NCBI RefSeq assembly: GCF_900156395.1
Contig: NZ_FTNL01000004.1
Span: 62,001-126,000 of the forward strand
DNA from: Fluoribacter gormanii
GTDB lineage: Bacteria; Pseudomonadota; Gammaproteobacteria; Legionellales; Legionellaceae
Reading direction: 5' to 3'
Length of the DNA stretch: 64,000 bases
The number at the start of each line of letters is the position of its first letter. The first letter of the stretch is position 1. Of the stretch, positions 35,534-44,800 are shown one piece after another. The position numbers and the translations under genes were made by a program. The notes under the pieces are model-generated. The model saw only the letters and a list, made by a program, of their open reading frames with translations, searched no databases and had not been told where the DNA came from.

Positions 35534-38455
35534 ATGGATGAAAAGGTATACTATAGGATCGTTACATATCTAATTGGGGGAATTTGTTCCCTCATGGGTT
35601 TTTTGGATTTACTTGCTTGGTATTTCAATCCTCATTTATCAGTTGATCTGCCTGGATATCTCTTTATGAGACCGGGTACGGCTTTGGGCTTTATTTTTTC
35701 TGGTTTATCTTTAATTTGTTTAAATAAAAAATTAACACAAATCAGCCGAATTCTTAGTTGTATTCTTTTATTATCTGCTGGACTTATTTTATATGAGCAC
35801 ATTTTAAATGTTGGTCTCGGTATAGATGCATTTTTTATCAAGATTTTTGAGTTAGACCCCGCTCAATATCCAGGTTCCGCGGCTCCTGGTGTTGCATTGA
35901 GTTTTATAATTACTGCCCTTTGTTTTTTAATTGTTTCATTTAATTTTTCTACCAATTGGCTTTGGCTGAGTTTATTCGGTGTATTCTTTATTTTAAGTTT
36001 GGGATTTATTGGCGCGGCTGATCATTTCATTGATTTCACAACACGTTTTGGTGCTGGACGATGGATGAAAATTTCAATTTATACTGCTGTTGGTCTGATA
36101 CTTTTAAGTCTGGGAATAATTTCTTACATTAATTCAAAAAATATAAAACACTCTCGCATATCTCTTCCATTAATAACCGTTTTTGTCATTTTAAACATCA
36201 CTATTTTAGGGTGGCAGTTCACTAAAAAAAACCAAGAAAATTCATTAAATATGTTATTAGAGTTAAAAGTTGAAAATGTAGAAGATGTGATTGAATCTCG
36301 TTTACAAGAGATCACGTCCTATTTTTCGAGAATCGCCCAACGTTGGCAAAGTGATCAAGCAACATCTGAAAGCCAATGGCGTAAGGATGTAATGCACTAT
36401 ATTCATGATCAACCTGGTTATCGCGCAATTGAATGGCTAGACAATAAATATAACGTACGTTGGATTACACCTGAAGAGGGTAATGAACAGATCAAAGGAT
36501 ATAATCTTTACAGTGATGTCGAGCGACGTAAAGAACTATTAAAGAGTTCGACAAAAAATGAACTGCAAATGAGCTCTCAGTTCGAGCTTGATGGGCAAGA
36601 AAAGGTGCTCTTATTGTTAAGTCCTTTGTATAATGACAATCATTTTCAAGGTTTTATGGTCGGTATTCTTGATACTGAAACTTTTTTGGAAGATCTTTTA
36701 AAGAAAATGGATATTCAAGGATATAATTTGAGTATCTATGATTCCTCAGGTCTTTTATATACGAATGCTCGAGATAATAAATTTTATCAGAGTTGGCAAC
36801 ATATTATTGTTCTTCCCACATATGGTCAAACTTGGAAAATAATCCTTTGGCCTTCTATTACACTTTACGAACAGGTTATTACCTCCTTTTTTCCTGCCAT
36901 GATCTTAATTATTGGAGTAATTATGGCTCTGCTCTCTGGATTTTTGATTTATTCACTCCAGTTTATAAGAGAGAACTCTGAAAAATTAAAGCGAACACAA
37001 GTAGAATTAGCAAATGCTCGTGAGCGTTTGCAAGGAATTATAGAAGGCAGTAGTGATTTAGTTGCCGCAATTGATTTGAATTACAATTTCATTGCTTTTA
37101 ATACGATGTATAAATGCGAAATTTATCGTATTTTCAAAGTTGATCTAGAAGTTGGCATGAATTTCAGTGTCCTTTTACAGAAAATGAGTGCCGAAAATCA
37201 AAAAAAATCGGTGTCGCTTTGGGAAAAAGCAATGAAAGGTACCGCATTTACTGTAATTGAGTCATTTAAAGACAAACGATATGACGGATTGGACTTTGAA
37301 ATACATTATAATCCGATTCATGATTCAGATGGCAATCTTATTGGTGTAAGTCATTTTGCAATCAATGTTCATCAGCGTATTCAAAATGAACGAAAACTTG
37401 AGGAATCTAAAATAGAACTTGAAAATCTCGTCAAAAGTCTTGAAATGCAAAATAAAGAACTGGAGTTGTTGAAGGAATTAATGAGTTTGTTGCAATCCAG
37501 TCTTTCTATGGACGATGCGATTGAGATAATTAAAAATTACAGCAAACGTATCCTATCTGGTACATCTGGAATTGTTTATCTTATTTCATCTGATAATTTG
37601 AACGTGATTAGTAGAGTTTTAAGCTGGGGTGAGCCTGTTTCTAATTTATTTCTTTTTACACCCAACGATTGTTTGTCTTTATTACGACACCAATCCTATT
37701 CTATTTCTGATTCAACTGAAGGGCTATTGTGTAATCATATTAAAAAAGCTGAGAAAAAGCCTAAAAGTTATGCATGCTTGCCTTTGTTAGCCCAAAATGA
37801 AATGTTAGGCTTGTTTTACATGGAGTTTGGCCTAAATACCGACAATCAACGATTAATTGCTTTGGCGCAAATTATTTCCGAACAGTCTGCACTGAGTCTT
37901 TACAATATTAAGCTTCGTGATGTTTTGAAAACTCAGTCTACCCAAGATAGTTTAACAGGTGTTTATAATCGGCGCTTTTTTGAAGAGTACTTACAAAAAG
38001 AAATTTTAAAATCGAAAGATAGTCCATTTACATTTGCTCTTTTATTAATTGATATCGACTATTTTAAAAAAATTAATGATACCTATGGGCACTTGATTGG
38101 TGATCAGGTTCTTTTTGAGTTTGCTGCAAAAATACGGCAAATATGTCGAGAGGATGACTTGGTATGTCGTTGGGGTGGTGAAGAATTCATGATTTATTTA
38201 CGAACTAGTAATTTGGATCATGCTAAATCCAAGGCAGAAACATTACGTGCATCAATTGAAAAATTTGCAATTGAAATCAATAGGGAACAACCTATTTCTG
38301 TTACTATATCAATCGGTATCGCTTTTTATCCTTATGATGGTAAAAGAGTCGATGATTTAATATCAAAAGCAGATGAAGCACTTTATCAGGCTAAAAAAAT
38401 GGGCCGTAACAAGGTCGTAGCAAGCTCAAACGCGCATCAAAATAGAAATCACTAA
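35534..38455 (+). CDS. Large membrane-bound diguanylate cyclase with PAS and GAF domains
   Basis: The protein has 973 residues. About seven hydrophobic helices in the first 230 residues form an integral sensor, followed by a probable periplasmic CHASE-like loop, another helix near 470, a PAS domain (about 510-620), a coiled coil, a GAF-like domain (about 660-800) and a C-terminal GGDEF domain. The active-site motif is GGEEF near residue 881 and the inhibitory site REDD stands five residues before it, so it should make c-di-GMP and respond to product inhibition. The start chosen is the ATG seven bases after AAGGA. Confidence 0.92.
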   Translation: MDEKVYYRIVTYLIGGICSLMGFLDLLAWYFNPHLSVDLPGYLFMRPGTALGFIFSGLSLICLNKKLTQISRILSCILLLSAGLILYEHILNVGLGIDAFFIKIFELDPAQYPGSAAPGVALSFIITALCFLIVSFNFSTNWLWLSLFGVFFILSLGFIGAADHFIDFTTRFGAGRWMKISIYTAVGLILLSLGIISYINSKNIKHSRISLPLITVFVILNITILGWQFTKKNQENSLNMLLELKVENVEDVIESRLQEITSYFSRIAQRWQSDQATSESQWRKDVMHYIHDQPGYRAIEWLDNKYNVRWITPEEGNEQIKGYNLYSDVERRKELLKSSTKNELQMSSQFELDGQEKVLLLLSPLYNDNHFQGFMVGILDTETFLEDLLKKMDIQGYNLSIYDSSGLLYTNARDNKFYQSWQHIIVLPTYGQTWKIILWPSITLYEQVITSFFPAMILIIGVIMALLSGFLIYSLQFIRENSEKLKRTQVELANARERLQGIIEGSSDLVAAIDLNYNFIAFNTMYKCEIYRIFKVDLEVGMNFSVLLQKMSAENQKKSVSLWEKAMKGTAFTVIESFKDKRYDGLDFEIHYNPIHDSDGNLIGVSHFAINVHQRIQNERKLEESKIELENLVKSLEMQNKELELLKELMSLLQSSLSMDDAIEIIKNYSKRILSGTSGIVYLISSDNLNVISRVLSWGEPVSNLFLFTPNDCLSLLRHQSYSISDSTEGLLCNHIKKAEKKPKSYACLPLLAQNEMLGLFYMEFGLNTDNQRLIALAQIISEQSALSLYNIKLRDVLKTQSTQDSLTGVYNRRFFEEYLQKEILKSKDSPFTFALLLIDIDYFKKINDTYGHLIGDQVLFEFAAKIRQICREDDLVCRWGGEEFMIYLRTSNLDHAKSKAETLRASIEKFAIEINREQPISVTISIGIAFYPYDGKRVDDLISKADEALYQAKKMGRNKVVASSNAHQNRNH

Positions 38456-38583
38456 TTAGTAATTAAAAACATAATAAAGATTCAATTAAAAATTGAATTC
38501 TATAAGAAACTAGTAAGCATATTTATCTTGTCATTAATGATAAAAACTGGATAATCGACCTATTATTTAAATAGGTAGAAACG

Positions 38584-38931
38584 ATGAATATTGAGAAACT
38601 ATTTTCTTATGGAACTTTGCGATATGAAGCAGTGCAACTGAGTAATTTTGGACGAAAATTAGAGGGAGAGGTCGATAGTCTGCCAGGATTTGGTATGTCT
38701 AAAGTTAAGATTAAAGACTCCAGTGTCATTGCGACAAGTGGTGAAGAAGAGCATCCGATCATTACTTATACTGGAAGATCTACAGATAATGTTGCGGGTA
38801 TGGTATTTGATGTGAGTACTGAAGAGTTAGAAAAGGCAGATTCTTATGAGGTTGCTGATTATAAACGGGTCAAAGTGAAGTTGGCTTCAGGTATATCTGC
38901 TTGGGTCTATGTTCATGTTGAGAGTATTTAA
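38584..38931 (+). CDS. Gamma-glutamylcyclotransferase/AIG2-like protein
   Basis: The protein has 115 residues with the YGTLR substrate-loop motif at the start (LFSYGTLRYEAVQLSNFGR), GMVFDVSTEELEKADSYE with the acidic catalytic residue, and a closing WVYVHV strand. The fold acts on gamma-glutamyl amines or peptides to give 5-oxoproline, but many members have no known substrate. The gene stands alone with a strong terminator after it. Confidence 0.82.
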   Translation: MNIEKLFSYGTLRYEAVQLSNFGRKLEGEVDSLPGFGMSKVKIKDSSVIATSGEEEHPIITYTGRSTDNVAGMVFDVSTEELEKADSYEVADYKRVKVKLASGISAWVYVHVESI

Positions 38932-38951
38932 TAAGCTCATTCGAAAAGTGG

Positions 38952-38977
38952 ATTCCCGCTTTCGCGGGAATTTTTTT
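38952..38977. terminator. Strong intrinsic terminator, probably bidirectional
   Basis: ATTCCCGC and GCGGGAAT form a perfect eight-pair stem with a TTTC loop, followed by seven T on the plus strand. It ends the cyclotransferase-like gene. On the other strand it lies just after the MFS gene's stop and may end that transcript as well. Confidence 0.85.
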
Positions 38978-39006
38978 AGCTGTTAGTACATTGATTCATA
39001 GCATAC

Positions 39007-40299
39007 TTAATGAACTGTATGATGTTCATCTTTCACCCATCGCATCAGAAATGCTCCAATTATTTGATATAGAGGTAAAGTAGCTAATGCAATATGATAA
39101 CTAAATAGTGAAAAATCATGAGAACTACCCGCATTGCTAAACGTATCAAGCAGTTTCCCTATTGCTGGTTCAGTAATTGCATCCAAAAACGCATCACTGG
39201 CATTGATTAAAGAACTTACTGTACCTGCCAGATATAACGGATTTGATTCTTTTCCGATTACAAATACTATTGGAAATGCTCCCAAACTAAAACCGAAGAG
39301 AAAAAGCAATACACTCAGTAGCCAAATCGGCATAGGGTGTGCGAAGATTATCAAACTAATTGATAATGCAGAAACTAAAGTACTGTAAAAAATAAATGCG
39401 CAGCGATTTTGTATTCGATTAATAAATAAAGCAAATAGGGGGCATGCAATCGCTAATCCTACAAATACTAATGAAATGAGTGAGGGTGCAACCAATTTAT
39501 CTAAATGATACGCTTTTTGTAAAAAAGGATTTCCCCATAAACCACAAAAAATAACAATGGGAGAAAATGCTAAACCACTATATCCGGTTAACAGCCAGTT
39601 TTGTTTGTTTTTTACAATTAATAAAATATCTTGCCATAGATGTGGATTTTTAGATGCATGCTGTGTTTCTGATATTGATGATTCAATGGCAACGGATGGT
39701 TTATCTTTAACAATAAATAAGAACAAGAACGCTAAAATTATACCCATCCAGGCCACATCAACTAAACTAGCTCTCCATCCTATTTGGCTAACCAGCCATG
39801 CCAGTGGCATTTGTCCGAAAATAGCACCGATCATTGCAGCAGTAACAAGTAGTGAGGTCAGCAAAGCATAATATTTTTTTGGAAACCATACTGCTGCTAA
39901 TTTGAAATAAGCGATGGAGGCAAAGGAAACACCTACACCCGTTAAAGAACGCCCCAAAATAGCGGTATTTAAATCCTGAGCTTGAGAAAAAATATATATT
40001 CCAAAAGCACAACAAAAAATGGCTCCTGTAGTTACCCATCGCGTGCCATAGTGATCGAGGATAATTCCAACAAATAGAGGTACGATAAGATAAGTCCAGA
40101 AGTACACTCCCGATAAGACCCCAAGTCCTAAACCTTGGAGGTGAAATGTATCCATCAACTGTTGAGGCATTACACTTGGAAAGTTTTGGAGAATGTACTT
40201 ATAAAATAAAAATGCTGCACACAAACTAATTATAAAAATAGCGCGACTGGTGATTGTTTTTTGTTTTTGCGATGCTTTTGCATCTAGTGCGGTTTCCAA
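39007..40299 (-). CDS. MFS transporter, Pht-like amino acid carrier
   Basis: The protein has 430 residues and 12 predicted membrane helices. The pattern FYKYILQNFPSVMPQQLMDTF, then GLGVLSGVYFWTYLIVPLFVGIILDHYGTR, resembles the Legionella phagosomal transporters (Pht) that import amino acids such as threonine and valine. The start is TTG, seven bases after a strong GAGGAG site. A valine-rich leader peptide and RNA stems lie in the 394-base gap upstream, which points to valine or branched-chain amino acid uptake. The substrate rests on the leader, not on this protein's sequence. Confidence 0.82.
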   Translation of the reverse strand: METALDAKASQKQKTITSRAIFIISLCAAFLFYKYILQNFPSVMPQQLMDTFHLQGLGLGVLSGVYFWTYLIVPLFVGIILDHYGTRWVTTGAIFCCAFGIYIFSQAQDLNTAILGRSLTGVGVSFASIAYFKLAAVWFPKKYYALLTSLLVTAAMIGAIFGQMPLAWLVSQIGWRASLVDVAWMGIILAFLFLFIVKDKPSVAIESSISETQHASKNPHLWQDILLIVKNKQNWLLTGYSGLAFSPIVIFCGLWGNPFLQKAYHLDKLVAPSLISLVFVGLAIACPLFALFINRIQNRCAFIFYSTLVSALSISLIIFAHPMPIWLLSVLLFLFGFSLGAFPIVFVIGKESNPLYLAGTVSSLINASDAFLDAITEPAIGKLLDTFSNAGSSHDFSLFSYHIALATLPLYQIIGAFLMRWVKDEHHTVH

Positions 40300-40336
40300 G
40301 GTTTATCTCCTCAAAATAGTTAAAGTCATATCGCCT

Positions 40337-40390
40337 GATTATTTGGCCTTCCCCTAGAGAGGCCGAATAATCAAAAACGCAACTCTAGGG
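40337..40390 (-). promoter_or_regulatory. Candidate attenuator: competing RNA stems between leader peptide and MFS gene
   Basis: In the minus-strand RNA, GATTATTCGGCCT pairs with AGGCCAAATAATC (12 of 13 positions). The loop of this stem contains CTCTAGGG, which is perfectly complementary to CCCTAGAG at the leader peptide's stop codon. The two pairings compete sterically, as in attenuators. No U tract follows the stem, so control might act on translation or through Rho and not at an intrinsic terminator. Confidence 0.6.
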
Positions 40391-40495
40391 TGAGGAGAGA
40401 AAGACCACGACCACCACAGAAACGACAGAAACAATAGCAGACACCAACCCAGCAGAGTAGTTTAAGGTTAATTGATGTTGTAGGCCATTGTTCAT
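40385..40495 (-). CDS. Valine-rich leader peptide upstream of the MFS transporter
   Basis: The frame encodes 36 residues starting MNNGLQHQLTLNYSAG and continuing with LVSAIVSVVSVVVVVF, where nine of sixteen residues are valine, then ends LSSP. It resembles the ilvB-type leader peptides whose translation senses charged tRNA-Val and branched-chain tRNA. The ATG lies about 30 bases after a predicted start site. The ribosome site is weak, which is the main doubt. The stop codon overlaps one arm of the candidate attenuator. Confidence 0.65.
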   Translation of the reverse strand: MNNGLQHQLTLNYSAGLVSAIVSVVSVVVVVFLSSP

Positions 40496-40533
40496 AAATG
40501 TGTCAGAGTGTGAAATAAATTGTTTGATTCTTG

Positions 40534-40563
40534 ATAGTAACAATTAGTATTAGATATTGTCAA
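40534..40563 (-). promoter_or_regulatory. Predicted sigma-70 promoter for leader peptide and MFS gene
   Basis: On the minus strand a perfect TTGACA is followed after 18 bases by TACTAT (four of six matches). It lies 39 bases ahead of the leader ATG. The remaining 130 bases up to the next gene hold nothing that I recognise. Confidence 0.6.
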
Positions 40564-40693
40564 ATAGATTATCGAAAGAATTAAATATTTGAGCTCAAAT
40601 TTCTTTGATTACTGGCGATCTGAGTTAGAAAGGCTCAGATCGCTCAAAATATACCTAATTAAAATACATTATTTCTGGTATTTATAGAAACAT

Positions 40694-42403
40694 TTATTTT
40701 CGCGGACTTTTTAAACTCGAATCTAATTCCGGTACAGGAAGATCTGGTATCAGCTTTTTAAATCGATAGAGCCAACCAAGCCGTGCATCTGGAGTCATAA
40801 TTTGCCCTGGCTTCACTTCGCTTATTAGTTTTTTTAATTCGCGTTTGCGTCCTGGTTGAACTACCGCCTCAAGTGCAGTTCTCGCTTTAATAATATCTTC
40901 AGGACGAGGAGCAGGAGCATGAGTTGGCACCAAACACTTTAACATGAGCGAGTAGCTGCTTTTAGGTTCAAGTTTAGGAGCTGTTGGTTTTGGTTGTGGC
41001 TTTGGTGATAAGGTGAAAGGAGTTGGCGCTTGAATAAGTTGTATTTTTTTTGCTTCATTACTATCTATACGGCTCATCAAGTCTTGTAATCGACTTTGGC
41101 AATTTTGAGAACGAGTCCTAAGAATTTTTGCTTGAGTTAGCTCGCGGTTATTGTGGAAAAAGTTAACGGTACAAATATCTGGCTTTAGCTTTTCATAGTT
41201 TAGTTTGGCCTGTAACAAGTCCTGTTCACTGGCATGATCGGGATCCATATTTTCTGTAAAGACAGCATATGAGTCTCCAAACCGTCGATAACGAGTCTTT
41301 TGACTTGGCTCAATAATAAATTGTGCTTGACTGAAATCGTTAACTGGCTCTAACTGAGCGTTAAGGAGAATTTTTTCTTTTCTTATAAGTTGCAGTGCTT
41401 GTGATAATCCGCGTTCTTGCAATCTTAAACCTTCTATTTGGCCTGCGCGATGCCTAGGCAATAGTATTTCTTCGTTTGACGCTGCTTGCTCATTTAATCG
41501 AGCTTTAACCCGATCGATTAATTGTTGACATAATTCTTCACGAGTTTGAGGCGGTTGTTTTAGTTGAGATTGATATAAAGCAAGTCGCTCCTCCAAAAGT
41601 TGCATTCTTCTATCAAGGGGGTGTGCGGTTGATTCTTGTCCTCTATCAACATTGCTTGCAGTAGGCTCTTGTTCTCTTTGCAGTGCTCTAAGGGTCTCTA
41701 ACTCTGTTGATAGTGATGTTACACGGGTGTTTGCAAGCGTAACATATTGAGCTATAGGTTGATCGTTTAATAGAAGTATTGGAAGAAAGTCGTTGAGTTC
41801 TTCCAGATAGTCGGCAATATCAGCATTATTTTCTTCCATTGACAACACTTCGTCTTCAAGCTCTTGTAGCTCTTGTTCCAAGTTAGTTAATTCGCTTTCA
41901 AGTTTTCTCTGTTCTTCTTCAAGTTTTAGAATTTGGTTGGCTCGAATATTGGCATCCGCGATATTCAGTTCAATTGAAGAGTTCTTCTTTTCCTCAGCTT
42001 TCATTTCTTTAAGCTTTTCATCTATTTGAAGTTGGCTTAATTCGTTAACATGTTCTACATGTGCTTTATTCTTGGCAATTATTGCCATAAGAAGACAGAG
42101 CAAACGTTGCTGTCTAAGCAGTTCATCTGCAGCGCTCTCTCTAATTAATTGAGTTTGCGCCTCTTCTTTCATTAGTTCCTGGACTATCATATTTATAGTT
42201 TCGTTTCCGCCGGCTGTTTTCAGAAACTCAACCACCTGGGTGGCTTCTCTTAGTCCAAAACGTGCAAGAAATTGAGTGGCTAAATGAGAATTTGTTTCGG
42301 TTGTATTCGGTGAATTGTCTCTTTCTATAGTTGCAAACCATTGTTCAAGTTGACTCGAATTCAATGTCATTGGGACTGATTGAGCAGGGAATGTATTGGG
42401 CAC
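40694..42403 (-). CDS. Coiled-coil protein of unknown function (candidate secreted effector)
   Basis: The protein has 569 residues from a GTG preceded by GGAG. There is no signal peptide or membrane helix. Residues about 115-250 are strongly heptad-like and acidic (ILKLEEEQRKLESELTNLEQ and onward), with a second coiled region near 275-370. A proline-rich link (SPKPQPKPTAPKLEPK) precedes a basic C-terminal domain of about 100 residues ending SSLKSPRK. I recognise no enzyme motif. Long soluble coiled-coil proteins standing alone are common among Legionella Dot/Icm effectors, but nothing here proves secretion. Confidence 0.7.
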   Translation of the reverse strand: MPNTFPAQSVPMTLNSSQLEQWFATIERDNSPNTTETNSHLATQFLARFGLREATQVVEFLKTAGGNETINMIVQELMKEEAQTQLIRESAADELLRQQRLLCLLMAIIAKNKAHVEHVNELSQLQIDEKLKEMKAEEKKNSSIELNIADANIRANQILKLEEEQRKLESELTNLEQELQELEDEVLSMEENNADIADYLEELNDFLPILLLNDQPIAQYVTLANTRVTSLSTELETLRALQREQEPTASNVDRGQESTAHPLDRRMQLLEERLALYQSQLKQPPQTREELCQQLIDRVKARLNEQAASNEEILLPRHRAGQIEGLRLQERGLSQALQLIRKEKILLNAQLEPVNDFSQAQFIIEPSQKTRYRRFGDSYAVFTENMDPDHASEQDLLQAKLNYEKLKPDICTVNFFHNNRELTQAKILRTRSQNCQSRLQDLMSRIDSNEAKKIQLIQAPTPFTLSPKPQPKPTAPKLEPKSSYSLMLKCLVPTHAPAPRPEDIIKARTALEAVVQPGRKRELKKLISEVKPGQIMTPDARLGWLYRFKKLIPDLPVPELDSSLKSPRK

Positions 42404-42533
42404 AAGAGAGCTCCAGTAGAATAATGCCTGTACAAATTATAGGCTTTTTCCCCTTTAAAGTAAAGTATAGTTTCAGTAATAAACTGATAAATCATGATAT
42501 TAACTCGTGGTCTCGTTGGCTTCTGGATTGAGC

Positions 42534-43859
42534 TCACATAAACCCTCCAGGAGATTCGTTCGTCATTCTATAATAAAGAATTTTTTTCCATAAAATCGAT
42601 GAGGCAGTGATGAGTATCAAACAAATAATAATGAATAAATCATAATGCAATAACGAGCCATATTTTATCGAGGTAGGAGGGTTAAAACTGACTGCGATTG
42701 AAATAGTAATGCCAATAAATCCGAGAATAGATGAAAGAATGATGAACCAGGAAAAGTGCTTTTTCTCTTGCCAGGCTAATCGTATTGCACCAGCAAACAT
42801 AAACCCATACATAAACAAATACATTTGAGTCGCCAGAGTTATCATGAACCAATAGGATGTATTAATGCTTGGTAATAATAAAAAAAGGGAACTTATTAAT
42901 GTTACGCCACATGCCTGCATGATCAGTAATCCAGAGGTGGATTGTTTTACTGAGTTATTGTGCTCATTACTTGCAAACAAGAGACCTTTCACTGGCGATA
43001 TAAGCCAATTATTGGCGCAACCAATACAACCCACGATGATTAAAACATTAACAATTAAATTCAGTTTCGCAAATTGGATTTTAGTAAAAAAAACTTGAAA
43101 GAGCTGAGGGATACCACTAACAAAATTTAATTGATTCGGCGAGAGTAGTAAAGCCAAAGTCAATGAACCAAAGAGCATCGTACCAAAAATAATAATTACC
43201 GAAAGAGCAATAGCTTTGGGTAATGCTCCAGGTTTGCAATCTTGTGCATGAACACCAGCAATCTCAATACCACAAAAAGAAAGGATGATTGCTGTTAGGG
43301 ATGCCCATGAATCTTGATGAGAAGGTGTTATATGTTTCAGAGAATGAGGATGTACAATTACCCAGATGAATCCAATAGTCAAAATTAATATAAAGGGGAG
43401 TAAAAGGCCAAATATGGAGCAAAAAACAGTCAATCGATTGGATAAATGAAATCCTTTTATATTAATCCAAGTCAAACACCAGATAAGTATATTAATTATA
43501 ATAAAAAGAAGTGTTTTATTTTCAGTAAGATTTGGATTAATGCAATACAGAAATGCAGCGGCTATAAAACTGAAAAAGGTAGGATAAAGAAGAATGTTCT
43601 GCATCCATTGAAACCAAATAGCGATAAATCCCGCTTTTTTTCCCAAGCTATTTTTTACCCACCCATAAATTCCTTCATGGGATTTGGAGGAAAACCAGCC
43701 TGCAATAATGGCACTGGGTAATAAAAAGAATAATAAAGCCAGACCGAAATACCAAAAAATATCTGTTCCAACTAATGCCGCGGCAGGCAAATTGCGAATG
43801 CTGTCTACCGAACCCACGGTCATTAAGGTCAAACTAAAAACAGTAAGCTTTTTATTCAT
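42534..43859 (-). CDS. APC-superfamily amino acid permease
   Basis: The protein has 441 residues and about 12 membrane helices. It begins KLTVFSLTLMTVGSVDSIRNLPAAALVG and has the GIYGWVKNSLGKKAGFIAIWFQWMQN and ILSFCGIEIAGVHAQDC segments typical of glutamate/GABA-antiporter-like APC proteins. Its ATG overlaps the stop of the DDAH gene by one base (TAATG), so the two are translated together. A role in uptake or exchange of arginine derivatives or citrulline follows from that pairing only. Confidence 0.86.
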   Translation of the reverse strand: MNKKLTVFSLTLMTVGSVDSIRNLPAAALVGTDIFWYFGLALLFFLLPSAIIAGWFSSKSHEGIYGWVKNSLGKKAGFIAIWFQWMQNILLYPTFFSFIAAAFLYCINPNLTENKTLLFIIINILIWCLTWINIKGFHLSNRLTVFCSIFGLLLPFILILTIGFIWVIVHPHSLKHITPSHQDSWASLTAIILSFCGIEIAGVHAQDCKPGALPKAIALSVIIIFGTMLFGSLTLALLLSPNQLNFVSGIPQLFQVFFTKIQFAKLNLIVNVLIIVGCIGCANNWLISPVKGLLFASNEHNNSVKQSTSGLLIMQACGVTLISSLFLLLPSINTSYWFMITLATQMYLFMYGFMFAGAIRLAWQEKKHFSWFIILSSILGFIGITISIAVSFNPPTSIKYGSLLHYDLFIIICLILITASSILWKKILYYRMTNESPGGFM

Positions 43860-44626
43860 TAAAATCTCAGAGATAAACAGCTTAAGCCACCATCTATTTT
43901 ACGGAATTCACTTACATCTGTAGTGATTACTTGGAAGCCTGAATTATGAACCATTTCTATAGAACGGGGGAAACCTTGAGGCATAATGACGGTATTATTA
44001 ACATTAATAGAATTGGCGGCATACGCTTCACTATCATCAATAATTAATTGGTCAAATGACTTAAATGCCGGATGGTTAACTAATTCTCCATTGACCAGTA
44101 AACATTTATTTCCAAGGTATGAAACCCCCGTTTTTAGATGTAAAAATTTTTTAAGTTCGACCACTGTACTTTTGAAACCATATTGTGCCAATAAAGAAGT
44201 CAATTGCGCCACACCTTCTTTATTGGTGCGTTGTGAAAGCCCTATGTAGAAATGATCTTCAATTTGCATGACATCACCTGCTTCCAAAGTTCCAGGTGCT
44301 TCTATTTTGTGGGTTTTATTTTTATAAAAAGTTTGAATACACGGTTCGATTAAATTGACCTCTTCCTGTCTTGAGAGTGCACCTGGACGAGTGAGGACGG
44401 CAAATCTGTCTGTAAGAAGTGCAGGGTCTTCAACAAAACAAGAATCAGGAAACGCATCTGATGCAGGTAAAACAGTTACTTCTAGACCACAGCGAATCAA
44501 TGCGTTGATGTAACTTTGATGTTGCTCTAAGGCTTTAATATAATCAGGTTGACCCAACTCTTTTGCAGATGTTAATCCATGAATCAAACTGGTTGATGGT
44601 GTTCGCACTATTGCTTGTTGAAACAT
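43859..44626 (-). CDS. Dimethylarginine dimethylaminohydrolase (DDAH) family
   Basis: The protein has 255 residues from the ATG that follows AAAGGGAA. Family motifs are DSCFVEDPAL, a histidine in KKFLHLKTGVSYLG and the nucleophile C250 in GGLSCLSLRF, the same arrangement as Pseudomonas DDAH. The reaction is methylated arginine (or a related guanidine) plus water to citrulline plus an amine. Arginine deiminase is longer, about 400 residues, so DDAH is favoured. It forms a two-gene unit with the permease. Confidence 0.87.
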   Translation of the reverse strand: MFQQAIVRTPSTSLIHGLTSAKELGQPDYIKALEQHQSYINALIRCGLEVTVLPASDAFPDSCFVEDPALLTDRFAVLTRPGALSRQEEVNLIEPCIQTFYKNKTHKIEAPGTLEAGDVMQIEDHFYIGLSQRTNKEGVAQLTSLLAQYGFKSTVVELKKFLHLKTGVSYLGNKCLLVNGELVNHPAFKSFDQLIIDDSEAYAANSINVNNTVIMPQGFPRSIEMVHNSGFQVITTDVSEFRKIDGGLSCLSLRF

Positions 44627-44800
44627 AATAATTCCCTTTGATGAGTAAAATGGAAATCCTCGACGTCGATACTCCCAAATATTATGGGGCAAAGCAAGAA
44701 CGTATGGTTGTTTTTTTCAGAGCGTATTCTACATAGGGAATAATGTTGTATTTGTAATATTTTTAGGCAATGGATTGAGTAAAAGTGGCGTCACTTGATT

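Noticed and set aside
44627-44692. Arginine-containing frame (EYRRRG) directly ahead of the DDAH gene, considered as an arginine leader peptide
   Set aside because: It is in frame with DDAH, starts with TTG without a ribosome site, and has only three arginines; no competing stems were found.
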